Assembly: GCF_012932375.1 (NCBI RefSeq)
Contig: NZ_JAAIIG010000006.1
Coordinates: forward strand, 124,001 to 188,000
Direction: 5' to 3'
Length of the DNA: 64,000 bases
Origin: Bifidobacterium olomucense
GTDB taxonomy: Bacteria; Actinomycetota; Actinomycetes; Actinomycetales; Bifidobacteriaceae
The stretch's first letter is position 1; the number at the start of each line of letters is the position of its first letter. This document shows, piece by piece, positions 26,461 through 35,579 of the stretch. The notes under the pieces were generated by a model. The model was given only the letters and a program-made list of their open reading frames with translations, was not told where the DNA came from and did not search any database. Both the position numbers and the translations under genes were made by a program.

Positions 26461-27301
26461 CGCGTGGCCTCCTTTCGGTGTTCCTCGGGTCCGTTCGACC
26501 CGAACTGGAATGCAAAGATAGGTTCGGCTGGGCGCGCAATCCAGCAGGGGTTCATTATGTGGACGTAGGGTCTTGACAAACGGATGCCGCATATTATTTG
26601 CGATGGCAGCGTGCCAACGCATGGCACCGCGCCAACGCTAGCAAACTTCTCAGCGGCGGCAGCATGCCAGATCCCAGCCCAGCAACATCGCTGAGCGCCC
26701 GACCGAAGGCAGCGTGCCAGTACACGGCACCACCCCACCGCAAGAACACCTCTTCTCGACATGTCACAAGCCAAAATCAGCACATCAGCCATGAACCTCC
26801 TCCTCAGCGAAGGCATCCTGCCAAAAGGGCGCGCATTGACGCCGCCCGCCCCGCCTCAGCGGTGGCAACATGCCAAGAACCGGCCAAACGACTCCGCCCA
26901 AACCCGATTACGAAGGCATCCCGCCAGCACATGGCACCACGCCGACGCCAGCACACTCCTCAGCGACGCCAGCATGCCAGATCCCATCCCAGCAACATCG
27001 CCAAATACCCGGCGCGAGGACAGTCTGCCAAGGAATAGCCCAGCAACATCGCCGAGCCCCAGCACGAAGGTGGCCGATGCACCCCGCCCCGGCGAGAACA
27101 GCTGGCACGCCCCATCTCGGCTACCGGCTCCCCCCACCCCAACTCCAACCCGCCCGCCCCGACCAAACCACGCCGCACCAACAGAAAAAGAGAAAAGCCC
27201 CACCGGTCGCATTGGACCGATGGAGCTTTGGAGAGATTGAATAGGGACTCAGTACAGCACGAGCACAGCCGCATCTCGCACCACCGACCCCCACACCGCA
27301 A
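26461..27301. other. 840-bp repeat-rich region between the leader and scrT
   Basis: Promoter DNA for the leader (TTGACAAACG at 26573 reads the other way), then a degenerate repeat: CAGCATGCCAGATCCCA at 26660 and 26970 with similar flanks, 310 bp apart. Related words such as CCAGCAACATCGC occur at least three times. The scrT terminator is at the right edge. Pro/Arg-rich ORFs in all frames are repeat shadow; no gene supported. Confidence 0.6.
27190..27232 (-). terminator. scrT terminator
   Basis: AAAGCCCCACCGGTC pairs with GGACCGATGGAGCTTT with small mismatches around a short loop. On the minus strand TTTTCTCTTTTTC follows. It lies about 70 bp past the scrT stop. Confidence 0.7.
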
Positions 27302-28651
27302 TCACTTCACATGCTTGATGCGCATGATGAGCCAAGCGGCGACCAGCACGATCGCGATGGCCACGATGAACACCACGGAGTATGCGGCCGGCGGAGTCTT
27401 GGTCACGCCCAGCACGGACTTGACGATCACCACGATCAACGAGGTCATCGCGGAACCGATCACGGTGGACAGCGTGTTGGCGAGGTTCAGGATGCCCAGA
27501 TCCTTGCCGGCCTCCTCCGGGTTCGGCAGCACGGAGACGTTCAGCGCCTGATCGATGGCGTTGTATGTGCCGTAGCCGAGGCCGGCGATACCGGCGAACA
27601 GGTACATGCCCATCTCGGAGCGGAACAGCAGCGGCATCAACGCGCCGACGGCGAACAGGCAGCTGGCGAGCGCCACCGGAAGCTTGCGCATGCCGAGCTT
27701 ATCGGTGATCGGACCGGCGCACACAGCGGCGATCAGGGAGACGACCAGCGTGATCACGGCCATCGTGGCGATGACGGATGCAGCCTTGATCTTGGCGTTC
27801 GGGTCTCCGGCGAAAACGTAATCCTGGGCGATATACAGCTGGTAGGTGTTGATCATCCAGTAGCCGCCCATCATCATCGTGCGGCCGGCGAGCGCATAGT
27901 AGAAGTCGGGGGCGTTCTTCGGCGGACGGAAGCGCATGACCACGGACTTGGCGGTGATCTCCTCGCGAGCCTCATCCTTGTTGCCCTTCTCACGCGGCCA
28001 GACGAGTACAACGAAGATGCCGCACAGGCCGAAGATGACCAAACCCATCATCCAGCCGGCGAACACACCGGAATCACCCTGCTTGAGCAGCTGGGCGCCA
28101 ACGAACGAGCCGAGAGTCTGACCGGTGGCGATGCCGGCGCCGTAGAAGCCGGAGATCGTACCACGGACGTTGTCCGGCACACGGTCGGACATGGTGGCCA
28201 CGTACGGGGCGAGCATCACGTTGTAGCCGAGCTGGGCGCAGCACCACAGCACGATGATGAGCACCTGCGAGCGGGTGAACGCGATGGCACCGATCGACAG
28301 ACCGGTGATCAGGCCGCCGACGATGATCCACGGCGTACGCTTGCCGAAGCGCGAACGGGTCAGATCGGAGAGCGTGCCGAAGATGATGTTGGCCAGCAAA
28401 GCCACGATGGAGCCGAAGATGTTGACCAGGCCCAGCATCGTTTCCTTGGTGCCCGCATCGATGCTTTCAAACACGTACGGCAGGATCAGCGAGCTCAGCG
28501 CGACCCACGGGATGGCGCAGGCCACCGCGGAGACGGTGAAGCCGATGCCGAGGCGGATGACCTCGGTTTTGGTCGGCCGGTGCCCATCGGCGGACACCGA
28601 CGGGTCCCGGACCGGTATAGCAGCGGTTGCAGCCGCACTATTCTGTTCCAT
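27302..28651 (-). CDS. scrT: MFS sucrose transporter
   Basis: Predicted sucrose importer of the major facilitator superfamily, 449 residues with 12 helices. Motifs include LSDLTRSRFGKRTPWIIVGG in the 2-3 loop and, near helix 10, NVSVLPNPEEAGKDLGILNLANT. AAGGGAATC precedes the ATG. It follows scrP by 173 bp with an intercistronic hairpin and precedes nothing on the same strand for 1 kb. The substrate is inferred from the conserved scrP-scrT-scrR gene set of bifidobacteria. Two other transporters here (32365-34005 and 46517-47803) are paralogues sharing both motifs. Confidence 0.88.
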   Translation of the reverse strand: MEQNSAAATAAIPVRDPSVSADGHRPTKTEVIRLGIGFTVSAVACAIPWVALSSLILPYVFESIDAGTKETMLGLVNIFGSIVALLANIIFGTLSDLTRSRFGKRTPWIIVGGLITGLSIGAIAFTRSQVLIIVLWCCAQLGYNVMLAPYVATMSDRVPDNVRGTISGFYGAGIATGQTLGSFVGAQLLKQGDSGVFAGWMMGLVIFGLCGIFVVLVWPREKGNKDEAREEITAKSVVMRFRPPKNAPDFYYALAGRTMMMGGYWMINTYQLYIAQDYVFAGDPNAKIKAASVIATMAVITLVVSLIAAVCAGPITDKLGMRKLPVALASCLFAVGALMPLLFRSEMGMYLFAGIAGLGYGTYNAIDQALNVSVLPNPEEAGKDLGILNLANTLSTVIGSAMTSLIVVIVKSVLGVTKTPPAAYSVVFIVAIAIVLVAAWLIMRIKHVK

Positions 28652-28761
28652 AATTGATTCCCTTTTCTTTTTCTTGTTATTGATAACTTCGTTGTTCAGT
28701 CAAGTATGTGAGTCACGTACGTAGGTCAAGTACGTAAGGCCCGGGATTATGTCAGGCGATT

Positions 28762-28793
28762 CCTTGGTCCGTCTCACGAAAGACGGGCCAAGG
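28762..28793 (-). terminator. intercistronic hairpin between scrP and scrT
   Basis: CCTTGGTCCGTCT pairs with AGACGGGCCAAGG with one mismatch around CACGAA. Lies 32 bp past the scrP stop. With no strong T-run it may reduce rather than stop read-through into scrT. Confidence 0.55.
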
Positions 28794-28824
28794 AAGGTCA
28801 GGGAAATCGAGGGCGTCCAGCCGC

Positions 28825-30348
28825 TCAGGCGGACACGACCGGCGGCTCGGCGATGAGATCGCGGGTCTCGTGTTCACCGGCGGCGTCGCGCCAGGTGAGG
28901 GTGACAATGGCATTTCCATTATCCACCCCGAGGCCTTGAGCCGGTTCGAATACGAGCGTCGTGTCGGATGAGCCATCGGCCGCGGTCCAGGTGAGGGTCA
29001 GCGAACGGTCGCCATCAGTCTGGTAGGTGAACTCGCCGTCGAACGCCGGCAGTTCGTTGCGGAACTTGGCCAGTGCGTTCAGCGCCTTGACCACCGGGCG
29101 AGCGAGGTTCTCGTCGACTTCCGCAGTCGAGTAGTAGTGACGATTGATGTCGCGGCCCACGTTCGTGCGATGCAGCAGGTCCATATCGTTCGCGCCGGCG
29201 AGCGCGCCGACGTAGTAGACCTGCGGTACGCCCGGCAGGAAGAACTGCACGGCGCGGGTGGCGATGTAGTGCTGATCGTTGCAGCCGAGCGCCGAGTAGT
29301 ACGTGGAGTTGACCTGATACAGGTCAAGATTGCTCGCGGCGGCACCGGTGGCGGCCTGAGACTCGCCGTTGGTGTTGGCGTGGATGGTGTTGACCAGATT
29401 GTCCACGTCCTCGTCGGGCACGAGGCCCTTGAGGGAACGGTCGAGCTGGTCGGAGCCGATGTCGATTACGCCGATGCCGTCGTGCGTATCAAGCACGGTG
29501 ACGGCGTTGTTCGGGCGCACTTCGACCCAGTGGGCGAGCGCGTCGGTGCGGCCGGTGAACACCGAGTGCAGCAGCAGCGGCGGCAGGGCGAAGTCGTAGA
29601 CGCGATCGACCTTGTGGGCGATTTCGACCTGCTTCTTGTAGTAGCTGTGCACCTCGATCAGGGTTTCGAGGCCGCGCTTGGCACCCTCTTCCTTGATGCG
29701 CTCGATCAGCGTGAAGGTCTTCGGGGTCATGAAGCAGCTGGAGTTGGCTTCCTTGGCACCGTAGCCCACCGCGTCGAGGCGGATGGACTTGACGTGGCTG
29801 GCGGCCAGTCGGTCGAGAATGCCGGTCAGATAGGCCCAGCCTTCGGCGGAGTCGGTGTCGATGTCCACCTGCTGCGGGGTGAAGGTGGTCCACACCAGAC
29901 GGGTTTTGCCGGCCCAAGTGTAGTGGGTGAACGGCAGACCCGGGCGCGGACGGTAGATTCCGGCGAGGTCTTCTTCAGTGGCGCCATCCGGGAAGATGGT
30001 GCTCATGGTGAGGAACATGTTGTAGTACGGGCTGTCTTCGCCGCGCTTCATCACGTCCTGGAACTGCTCGGATTCCCAGCTCATGTGGTTGACGATGGTG
30101 TCCACCATGATGTCGTGGGTGTTGGCCAGTTCGGTGATGTCATCCCATGAGCCGAGGCGCGGGTCGACCGTGGTGTGGTCCACCGGGTCGAAGCCGGCGT
30201 CGGCACCGTCGAACGGCGTGAAGAACGGCAGGATATGCACGCCTTCATACACGCCCCGGAAACGGGTGCGCAAAATATCGGTCAGCGATTTCAGGTTTCC
30301 GTCGCCCAGGCGATCGGCATAGGTGATGAGCTGGACCTTGTTCTTCAT
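28825..30348 (-). CDS. scrP: sucrose phosphorylase
   Basis: GH13 subfamily 18 enzyme: sucrose + phosphate gives alpha-glucose-1-phosphate and fructose, saving ATP at the entry to the bifid shunt. The protein is 507 residues, close to the 504-508 of known bifidobacterial enzymes. The start MKNKVQLITYADRLGDGN is the family N-terminus, and SIRLDAVGYG places Asp192 and LIEVHSYY places Glu232, the same numbers as the nucleophile and acid/base of the B. adolescentis enzyme. Start 30348 follows AAAGGAG; the in-frame extension to 30447 is not family-like. Controlled by two palindromic operators at 30465 and 30491. Confidence 0.97.
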   Translation of the reverse strand: MKNKVQLITYADRLGDGNLKSLTDILRTRFRGVYEGVHILPFFTPFDGADAGFDPVDHTTVDPRLGSWDDITELANTHDIMVDTIVNHMSWESEQFQDVMKRGEDSPYYNMFLTMSTIFPDGATEEDLAGIYRPRPGLPFTHYTWAGKTRLVWTTFTPQQVDIDTDSAEGWAYLTGILDRLAASHVKSIRLDAVGYGAKEANSSCFMTPKTFTLIERIKEEGAKRGLETLIEVHSYYKKQVEIAHKVDRVYDFALPPLLLHSVFTGRTDALAHWVEVRPNNAVTVLDTHDGIGVIDIGSDQLDRSLKGLVPDEDVDNLVNTIHANTNGESQAATGAAASNLDLYQVNSTYYSALGCNDQHYIATRAVQFFLPGVPQVYYVGALAGANDMDLLHRTNVGRDINRHYYSTAEVDENLARPVVKALNALAKFRNELPAFDGEFTYQTDGDRSLTLTWTAADGSSDTTLVFEPAQGLGVDNGNAIVTLTWRDAAGEHETRDLIAEPPVVSA

Positions 30349-30458
30349 CGAATCTCCTTTATCCTCGTGACGCTCGCAGCTGGCGAACGCATTCCTCATA
30401 TGGAGGGTTTCGGCGGCTCGTTCAGGACGGCACATTGTCCTTGCCAAGCCTGATACAT

Positions 30459-30504
30459 ACTATATCGAACCGGTTCGAGTGCGTCAAATCTCGAACCGGT
30501 TCGA
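30459..30504 (-). promoter_or_regulatory. scrP promoter with two ScrR operators
   Basis: On the minus strand TTGACG (30482-30487) and TATAGT (30459-30464) are spaced by exactly 17 bp, and that spacer holds the perfect palindrome TCGAACCGGTTCGA (30465-30478). A second identical palindrome sits at 30491-30504, upstream of the -35. Bound repressor at the first would occlude the polymerase. The LacI-type ScrR encoded next door is the likely ligand. Confidence 0.8.
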
Positions 30505-30546
30505 CACGCCGGGGCAAAAGAGATGAAAGCTATATGAAAAGCTGGG

Positions 30547-31626
30547 TCAGCGCGTGGTTTCTCCCGGCACGAAAGTCACGGGGACGACGGTCTCGCCAAA
30601 GCCACCGGACTGCGCTGCGGCATTGCCCGCAGCGTCGCCGGCGGCACCTTCCCCCGCTCCCGCGGCGATGCAGTCGCTCAGACGCGAGGCCAGCACGGAA
30701 GCCAACGCCGCGAAATCCTGCCGAATCACGCTGAGGCGAAGTCCTGCGGCATCCGCCACATACGTGCCGTCATAGGCGATAATCTGCAGATCGTGCGGAA
30801 TGCTGAGCCCGCGGCGTATCGCCTCCTGCACGCACAACGCGGCACCCGTATCAGAGCTGACCACAGCATCCACATCGTCGAACCGGTCGAACAATTCGCG
30901 CGCGGCGGCGGCGTATCCGGCGAATTCGGACACCTCGCCGGCCTCCACATAATCGTGGCGCACGCCCGCGGCATCGAGTTCATGCTCCAACGTGAGGTAA
31001 TAGCGCACCGTGGGGAAGGTGGTGTTCCCGTCTGCGGCCGCATCGTCAACATGAGCCGCCAGATCGTGGAACTGCGCGCGCGGGCCGCCGATCAGCACCA
31101 CATGACGCGCGCCCGAATCGATGAGCTGACGGGCGATCAGCCGACCGCCCTGCTCATGGTCCGAATCCACCGAGGGGATGCCCGGGCCGAGATATCGGTC
31201 GAACGCCACGATGGGTCGCCCGATCGACGTCCAGTAATCGGCCGGGTGAGCGGTGTGCGCGGCCATGACAATGCCGTCCATCATATGACGTTGCAGCATA
31301 TCGACGTATTCCGCCTCACCCTTGTCGGCGTCCACGGTGGAGCACAGCAGCGTTTTCAGTCCACGCTCGGCGAACTCGTGCTGCAGGGCCGAAGTGAGGG
31401 ATGCGAAGAACGGGTGGGCGATGGTTGGCACGATCACGCCGACGGTATCGGTCCGATCGCGGTAAAGGTTGCGGGCCAACTCGTTGGGGATGTAGTCGAG
31501 CTCGCGCATGGCGGCTTCGACCTTGGCACGCATGTCCGTCGAAACGTATCCGGCGTTGTTTACCACCAACGAAACGGTGCTCACTGAAACCCCTGCCTTG
31601 CGAGCCACGTCACGCATGCCAACCAT
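30547..31626 (-). CDS. scrR: LacI-family sucrose regulator
   Basis: Repressor of the sucrose genes, 359 residues. The helix-turn-helix is MVGMRDVARKAGVSVSTVSL, with hinge YIPNELARNLYRDRTDTVGV and then a sugar-binding sensor domain (DGIVMAAHTAHP, SGARHVVLIGGPR, LQIIAYDGTYV). The C-terminus has an Ala/Gly-rich insert (IAAGAGEGAAGDAAGNAAA). AAGGAGG precedes the ATG. It lies upstream of scrP on the same strand, with a gap of about 200 bp holding the scrP promoter. One operator copy lies before its own start, suggesting autoregulation. Confidence 0.92.
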   Translation of the reverse strand: MVGMRDVARKAGVSVSTVSLVVNNAGYVSTDMRAKVEAAMRELDYIPNELARNLYRDRTDTVGVIVPTIAHPFFASLTSALQHEFAERGLKTLLCSTVDADKGEAEYVDMLQRHMMDGIVMAAHTAHPADYWTSIGRPIVAFDRYLGPGIPSVDSDHEQGGRLIARQLIDSGARHVVLIGGPRAQFHDLAAHVDDAAADGNTTFPTVRYYLTLEHELDAAGVRHDYVEAGEVSEFAGYAAAARELFDRFDDVDAVVSSDTGAALCVQEAIRRGLSIPHDLQIIAYDGTYVADAAGLRLSVIRQDFAALASVLASRLSDCIAAGAGEGAAGDAAGNAAAQSGGFGETVVPVTFVPGETTR

Positions 31627-31755
31627 GATTCCTCCTTACGAGTCCAATCGCCCGTAATCGCCGTCAGCCTGCCGATTCCCGGACGTATGCCGTGCACATC
31701 ATTGGGCCATACGCGCATACGCCGGTACGGCCAACGTCAACTACGCCCAGTGTAC

Positions 31756-31769
31756 TCGAACCGGTTTGA
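31756..31769. promoter_or_regulatory. ScrR operator upstream of scrR
   Basis: TCGAACCGGTTTGA differs by one base from the perfect palindromes before scrP. On the minus strand TACACT (31749-31754) follows it directly, the same arrangement as operator and -10 at scrP. Confidence 0.7.
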
Positions 31770-32027
31770 TCACACGACGAACGCCGTACAATCGTCGTTC
31801 GACAATCTCGCGTACATTGTCAACAAACACTCGCTCCGGATTCCAGTGCGGCAAAGCGTGGTGCCAAAGCTCTCGCGAAAACACCTGCAGGCGCAAGGCT
31901 TGCGGCATTCGGCCATATGCTGTCATGGACCGTGCAGAGCATATACGGCGAAGGACGTGTGCGGTAAAGGACGCTCTGCCCCCGCATCACGTACTGGCAC
32001 GGTTGCCGGGTAAAACGTTATATTCGC

Positions 32028-32290
32028 GAACCGGGACAGATTCGGCTGTCCCGGTAGCCCGATTCGGCTCCTTTTACCAGACCGAGACAAGCATCATGAG
32101 GAAAGCGCATATAAGCCTTAACCGGAAAGCCTGCAATTCCAACGTTTTCAGGTATGCGTTCCGCATCGGGACCCGTCTGCAGAAGGATTGAACTGTCTCG
32201 GTTCTGCAATAAGAGGCGAAATGCCGAACCGGGACAGCGTAAACTGTCCCGGCAGCTACGTCAAACGATTGACTAAGGTACTGAGACAAC
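32028..32290. repeat. ACCGGGACA hairpin array, locus 1
   Basis: Arms found: ACCGGGACAG/CTGTCCCGGT (hairpin 32030-32055), ACCGAGACA (32081-32089) with TGTCTCGGT (32194-32202), and ACCGGGACAG/CTGTCCCGG (hairpin 32228-32252), plus a weaker CTGAGACA near 32280. The middle pair carries a matched change from G-C to A-T. The same family recurs at 43763-44085. Confidence 0.7.
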
Positions 32291-32364
32291 AAGCGAACAC
32301 GACACACGATTCCGACGCCGGGAGCATGCAATCGCAACCGCAATCGGCGACCAGTCGCCCACAA

Positions 32365-34005
32365 TCAGTCGTTCGCACGAGAGCCGACGAGCGTCACCGC
32401 GCCGGCAATCAGTACCGCGACGATAGCTGCGGGGAACAGCAGATAGTACCCGTAGCTAGACGCGAACGCGTTGACCAGCAGCGCGCCGATGATGGCCGCA
32501 AGCGCCAGTCCAGCCGAGTTGGCGAGCGCGAAGACGCCAAGGTCGTGTCCGGCATTGCGCGGGTCGGGCAGGGCATCCATCACCAGCTCAAGGCCGAGCG
32601 CATCGTAAATGCCGAACGCGAAACCGGAGATCAGCGCGAAGGCGATCAGACCATTTTCACGTGCGGTACCGGTGGACCAGACGCCAAGGCCCCAAGCGAG
32701 CGCCAGTCCCACGGCGTACAGCAGGCACGAGCCGGCGACTACGGCGGCGGTCGCGATCCCGCGCTCCTCGATACCTTCGGAGATCGGAGCGGCAAGCCAA
32801 GAGGCCAAAGCCGTGCCGATCAACGTCGCTATAGCCATGGCCATGATGAGGGAGCCGGCCGGAATGGTCAGCGGCGCGGAGGTGAACAGCACCGCCTTGC
32901 CGTACACCCAGTAGCGCACCACGTACCACAGGAAGACGCCGGTCAATCCCACACCGGTCATCATTGCGGTGCGGGCGGCGAACACGCGGGCGAACGCGGG
33001 GGCGTCGGCTGGCGGGCGCAGCTGGGCGACTACGGTGGACGCGTTGAACGGCGCGCGCGGCAGGGCTTCGCTGGACGGCTCCTTGGGCAGGATCAGCGCG
33101 GTCAGGATGCCGGAAAGCGCGAACAGCACCGCGGTCAGAACGAACGGGGTGAACGAGCTGAACATCACGCCGATGGCACCCAAGCACACGCCAGCCGCCT
33201 GGCCGAGCATCACGCCGATGCCATGCCAGCGTTCGATGCGCGGGCGGAACTTGTCCGGCACACGTTCGCTGATGGCGCTGGCCAGCGGCACGGAAAGCAT
33301 GGCGTAGGCGAATTGCATCGCCGCCCAGAGCACGCACAAGCCGACAATATTGATGTCCTGTCCAAGCAGCAACGTCAGCAGCGCGCTCAGCACACCGCCG
33401 ACCACCATCCACGGGGTACGACGGCCGAACTGCGTACGGGTGTGGTCGGAAGCACCGGAAATCAGCGGCAGGGCGAACACGGAAGCCACCACGCCCACAA
33501 TCACCAGCACGGCCAACGGCATCGCCAGTTCCGTAGCCACAGGCAGTGCGCGGCCGGTGGCGGGGTTGATGGGAATCTCACCGCGGACGGCCGTGTTGTA
33601 GCCGCCGAGTCGCGCCACCACGTTGGGCATCGCCACGGTGTTCAGCGCCACCCATGGAGCCCCCACCAAGATGGAGGCGATGAAGAAGCCCCAGTTGAGG
33701 CGGGAGACGCGGGCCGCGGACGGCTTCTCGCCGCTGGCGGACACCATCGGGTCGCGCATGTCAAGGTACGCGGACGACATATCAGGTGCCGGGGTGTCCA
33801 CGCTGGACACCGCTGCGGCGGCTGCGGACGTGGCGGATGCGGCCAGACGCATGGCCTGCGCTTCAGGCTGATCGGAAGACGCTTCCGGCGGGCGGCGGCT
33901 CGGTTTCATGGCCAGTCGCGCCACGGCCTCCTTGTCCTCCGGGCTGAGCGCTTTATCGAGGTCCGGGCGATCGTCAATACCCGGGCGCACATACGGTTCC
34001 AACAT
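32365..34005 (-). CDS. MFS transporter, sugar type
   Basis: Twelve-helix transporter of 546 residues, a paralogue of ScrT: SDHTRTQFGRRTPWMVVGG in the 2-3 loop and MDALPDPRNAGHDLGVFALANS near helix 10. It has an extra N-terminal cytoplasmic stretch of about 95 residues rich in Ala/Asp/Glu and a longer first periplasmic loop (GYNTAVRGEIPINPATG). AAGGAGGGC precedes the ATG. No sugar-enzyme gene sits next to it, so the substrate is open. Downstream lies the hairpin array of locus 1 and then scrR. Confidence 0.85.
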   Translation of the reverse strand: MLEPYVRPGIDDRPDLDKALSPEDKEAVARLAMKPSRRPPEASSDQPEAQAMRLAASATSAAAAAVSSVDTPAPDMSSAYLDMRDPMVSASGEKPSAARVSRLNWGFFIASILVGAPWVALNTVAMPNVVARLGGYNTAVRGEIPINPATGRALPVATELAMPLAVLVIVGVVASVFALPLISGASDHTRTQFGRRTPWMVVGGVLSALLTLLLGQDINIVGLCVLWAAMQFAYAMLSVPLASAISERVPDKFRPRIERWHGIGVMLGQAAGVCLGAIGVMFSSFTPFVLTAVLFALSGILTALILPKEPSSEALPRAPFNASTVVAQLRPPADAPAFARVFAARTAMMTGVGLTGVFLWYVVRYWVYGKAVLFTSAPLTIPAGSLIMAMAIATLIGTALASWLAAPISEGIEERGIATAAVVAGSCLLYAVGLALAWGLGVWSTGTARENGLIAFALISGFAFGIYDALGLELVMDALPDPRNAGHDLGVFALANSAGLALAAIIGALLVNAFASSYGYYLLFPAAIVAVLIAGAVTLVGSRAND

Positions 34006-34082
34006 GATGCCCTCCTTATGCTTCTCGTGAGTCCATTGTCAGCACATGGCGAGACTATCCGTTGGCGGGCTTTGCTTCAGCG

Positions 34083-34175
34083 CTTCGTGCGATGTTTTCG
34101 CACGACACGTTCGTGAGGGGTTTCGTACGGCACGTTCCTGCGATGTTTTCGCACGACACGTCCGTGCGACACCCG
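34083..34175. repeat. short direct repeat GCGATGTTTTCGCACGACAC
   Basis: GCGATGTTTTCGCACGACAC occurs at 34088 and again at 34140, each followed by GT(T/C)CGTG. Lies in the 232 bp between crcB and the MFS transporter start. Function unknown. Confidence 0.65.
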
Positions 34176-34237
34176 TCCGGGACTTTTGTGCGGGCTTTTT
34201 ATCCGATCCCCGTCCGGCACCCGCTCAGCGACCCTGC

Positions 34238-34609
34238 TCAGCGACCCAGCGAGCCGACAATCCATCCCAACGTAACGCAAATAATCGGCACCACGATAGT
34301 GGCCACCAAGTAGTACGCAGCCATGGCGAAATGACGGTTGCGCGCCAGCGAAACCATTTCGTTAATCGCGGTGGAGAAGGTCGAGAAGCCGCCGAGGAAT
34401 CCGGTGACGAACAGCAGGTACGTGGACTGCGGCACCACCTGATGCGCGTATGCGGCCGCCGCCACGCCGGCGCAGAATGTGGCGATCACGTTGATGATGA
34501 ACGTGGAGAGCGGGAACATGCGATTCCACCAGCGCTGGATGGATGTGTTCAGCACGAATCGGGCCACGGCACCCAGGCCGCCGCACATGCTGATGAGCAG
34601 AAACGACAT
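34238..34609 (-). CDS. crcB: fluoride channel CrcB/FluC, short subunit
   Basis: Small four-helix membrane protein (123 residues) that exports fluoride as a dual-topology dimer. GAVARFVLN near the N-terminus, NVIATFCAG (conserved Asn) in helix 2, and GFLGGFSTFST in helix 3, with the Na+-site and fluoride-lining Phe residues, fit the family. One nucleotide separates the stop of the upstream crcB from this ATG, and GGAGG lies within the upstream coding end, so the two are translationally coupled and probably form a heteromeric pair. Confidence 0.93.
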   Translation of the reverse strand: MSFLLISMCGGLGAVARFVLNTSIQRWWNRMFPLSTFIINVIATFCAGVAAAAYAHQVVPQSTYLLFVTGFLGGFSTFSTAINEMVSLARNRHFAMAAYYLVATIVVPIICVTLGWIVGSLGR

Positions 34610-34610
34610 C

Positions 34611-35507
34611 TCAGTGCGCCTCCCCAGTGGTCGGGTCGCCTACCAGCGGAATCTCGTCGGTGATTGGCGCAGGTTCGTAGGAGGGCGGGTTGATAGGGGC
34701 GGTGGCGGCAGGTGCGGAATCGGTGCCGTCAGAGGTGATGGAAGCCGCGTTGGGTACGCCGGGCATATCGGACGGCGACACGGGCGATGACGCGGGTGAC
34801 GCGACGCTACCGTTACCCTGAGCGGTAGGCACGACCACCGTCTCCCCCGCCGTCACGTGACGCCAATTGCCCGTCTGCTGCTGACGGACCGCGGCAATCG
34901 CGACTTTCGCGGTTTTGTCGGCGGCCAGCGCCAAACCAAGCCGCGCACCGACATACGCCACAATCAGGCCCAGCAGGAAGCTCACCAGCATATAGCACAC
35001 AGCACCGGCGACCACACTGCCCTGCAACGTGGTGAGTTCCTCGATCGCCAACGCGGACAGCGTGGAAAAGCCGCCGCACATACCCATGCCGATGCCACGT
35101 GAGGTGAGCTCGCGCACGCGCTTGCGAATCCATACCGCCTGCGACAGGTAGGACGTCAGGCACGCGAAAATGAAGCAGGCCGCCATATTCGCCGTGAAGG
35201 TGGGCACGTGGAAGGCGTGCCAGAACCCCTCGGCCCCGGCGGTGGCGGGCAGGATGAAGCTCAAGCCGTAACGCATGGCGGTGCCCAGCGTGCCGCCGAG
35301 GAACACCACCAGATACAGCATGCCGTCGGCCAACGGATTGAATCGGGCCTGAACGCGTTTGATGGGCGCGAGCGGAATCTGCGGCGGTTTGGCCGCGGCG
35401 GCCGCGCCCTGCGGTTCGGGCATGGATTGGGCCCGAACCTGGGCGACGGAAATCTCCTGCGTGCTGGGCTGCGGCTCGGCACTGGTGTTGTTCACGGAAT
35501 CAGACAT
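34611..35507 (-). CDS. crcB: fluoride channel CrcB/FluC with long N- and C-terminal tails
   Basis: Second fluoride channel subunit, 298 residues against the usual 120-130. The core carries LGTAMRYGLSF, NMAACFIFACL and GMCGGFSTLSA (the typical GxxGGxST). About 50 residues precede it and about 110 follow, rich in Pro/Ala/Thr/Gly and predicted to be disordered. ATG 35507 is used; GTG 35522 in the same frame is possible, and neither has a strong ribosome-binding site. It follows purA by about 70 bp and overlaps no gene. No fluoride riboswitch is evident. Confidence 0.87.
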   Translation of the reverse strand: MSDSVNNTSAEPQPSTQEISVAQVRAQSMPEPQGAAAAAKPPQIPLAPIKRVQARFNPLADGMLYLVVFLGGTLGTAMRYGLSFILPATAGAEGFWHAFHVPTFTANMAACFIFACLTSYLSQAVWIRKRVRELTSRGIGMGMCGGFSTLSALAIEELTTLQGSVVAGAVCYMLVSFLLGLIVAYVGARLGLALAADKTAKVAIAAVRQQQTGNWRHVTAGETVVVPTAQGNGSVASPASSPVSPSDMPGVPNAASITSDGTDSAPAATAPINPPSYEPAPITDEIPLVGDPTTGEAH

Positions 35508-35579
35508 AAGCTGCGGTTTCACTGAGGAACTCAGTCGTTACACGTTACGTACGGTTCGGTCGACGATTCGGTCGACGGT

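Larger units (their letters stand above)
31627..32364. other. 738-bp region between scrR and the next MFS gene
   Basis: The scrR promoter occupies the left end. From about 32028 to 32290 lies an array of ACCGGGACA-type arms in alternating orientation. The middle (31780-32020) shows nothing recognisable. No gene supported. Confidence 0.65.

Noticed and set aside
32188..34116. 642-codon plus-strand ORF
   Set aside because: Arg/His/Gly-rich antisense frame of the MFS gene; it also crosses the hairpin array.
35508..35579. Fluoride riboswitch before crcB
   Set aside because: The 72 bp after purA lack a recognisable pseudoknot pattern; the genes probably ride on the purA transcript or a local promoter.
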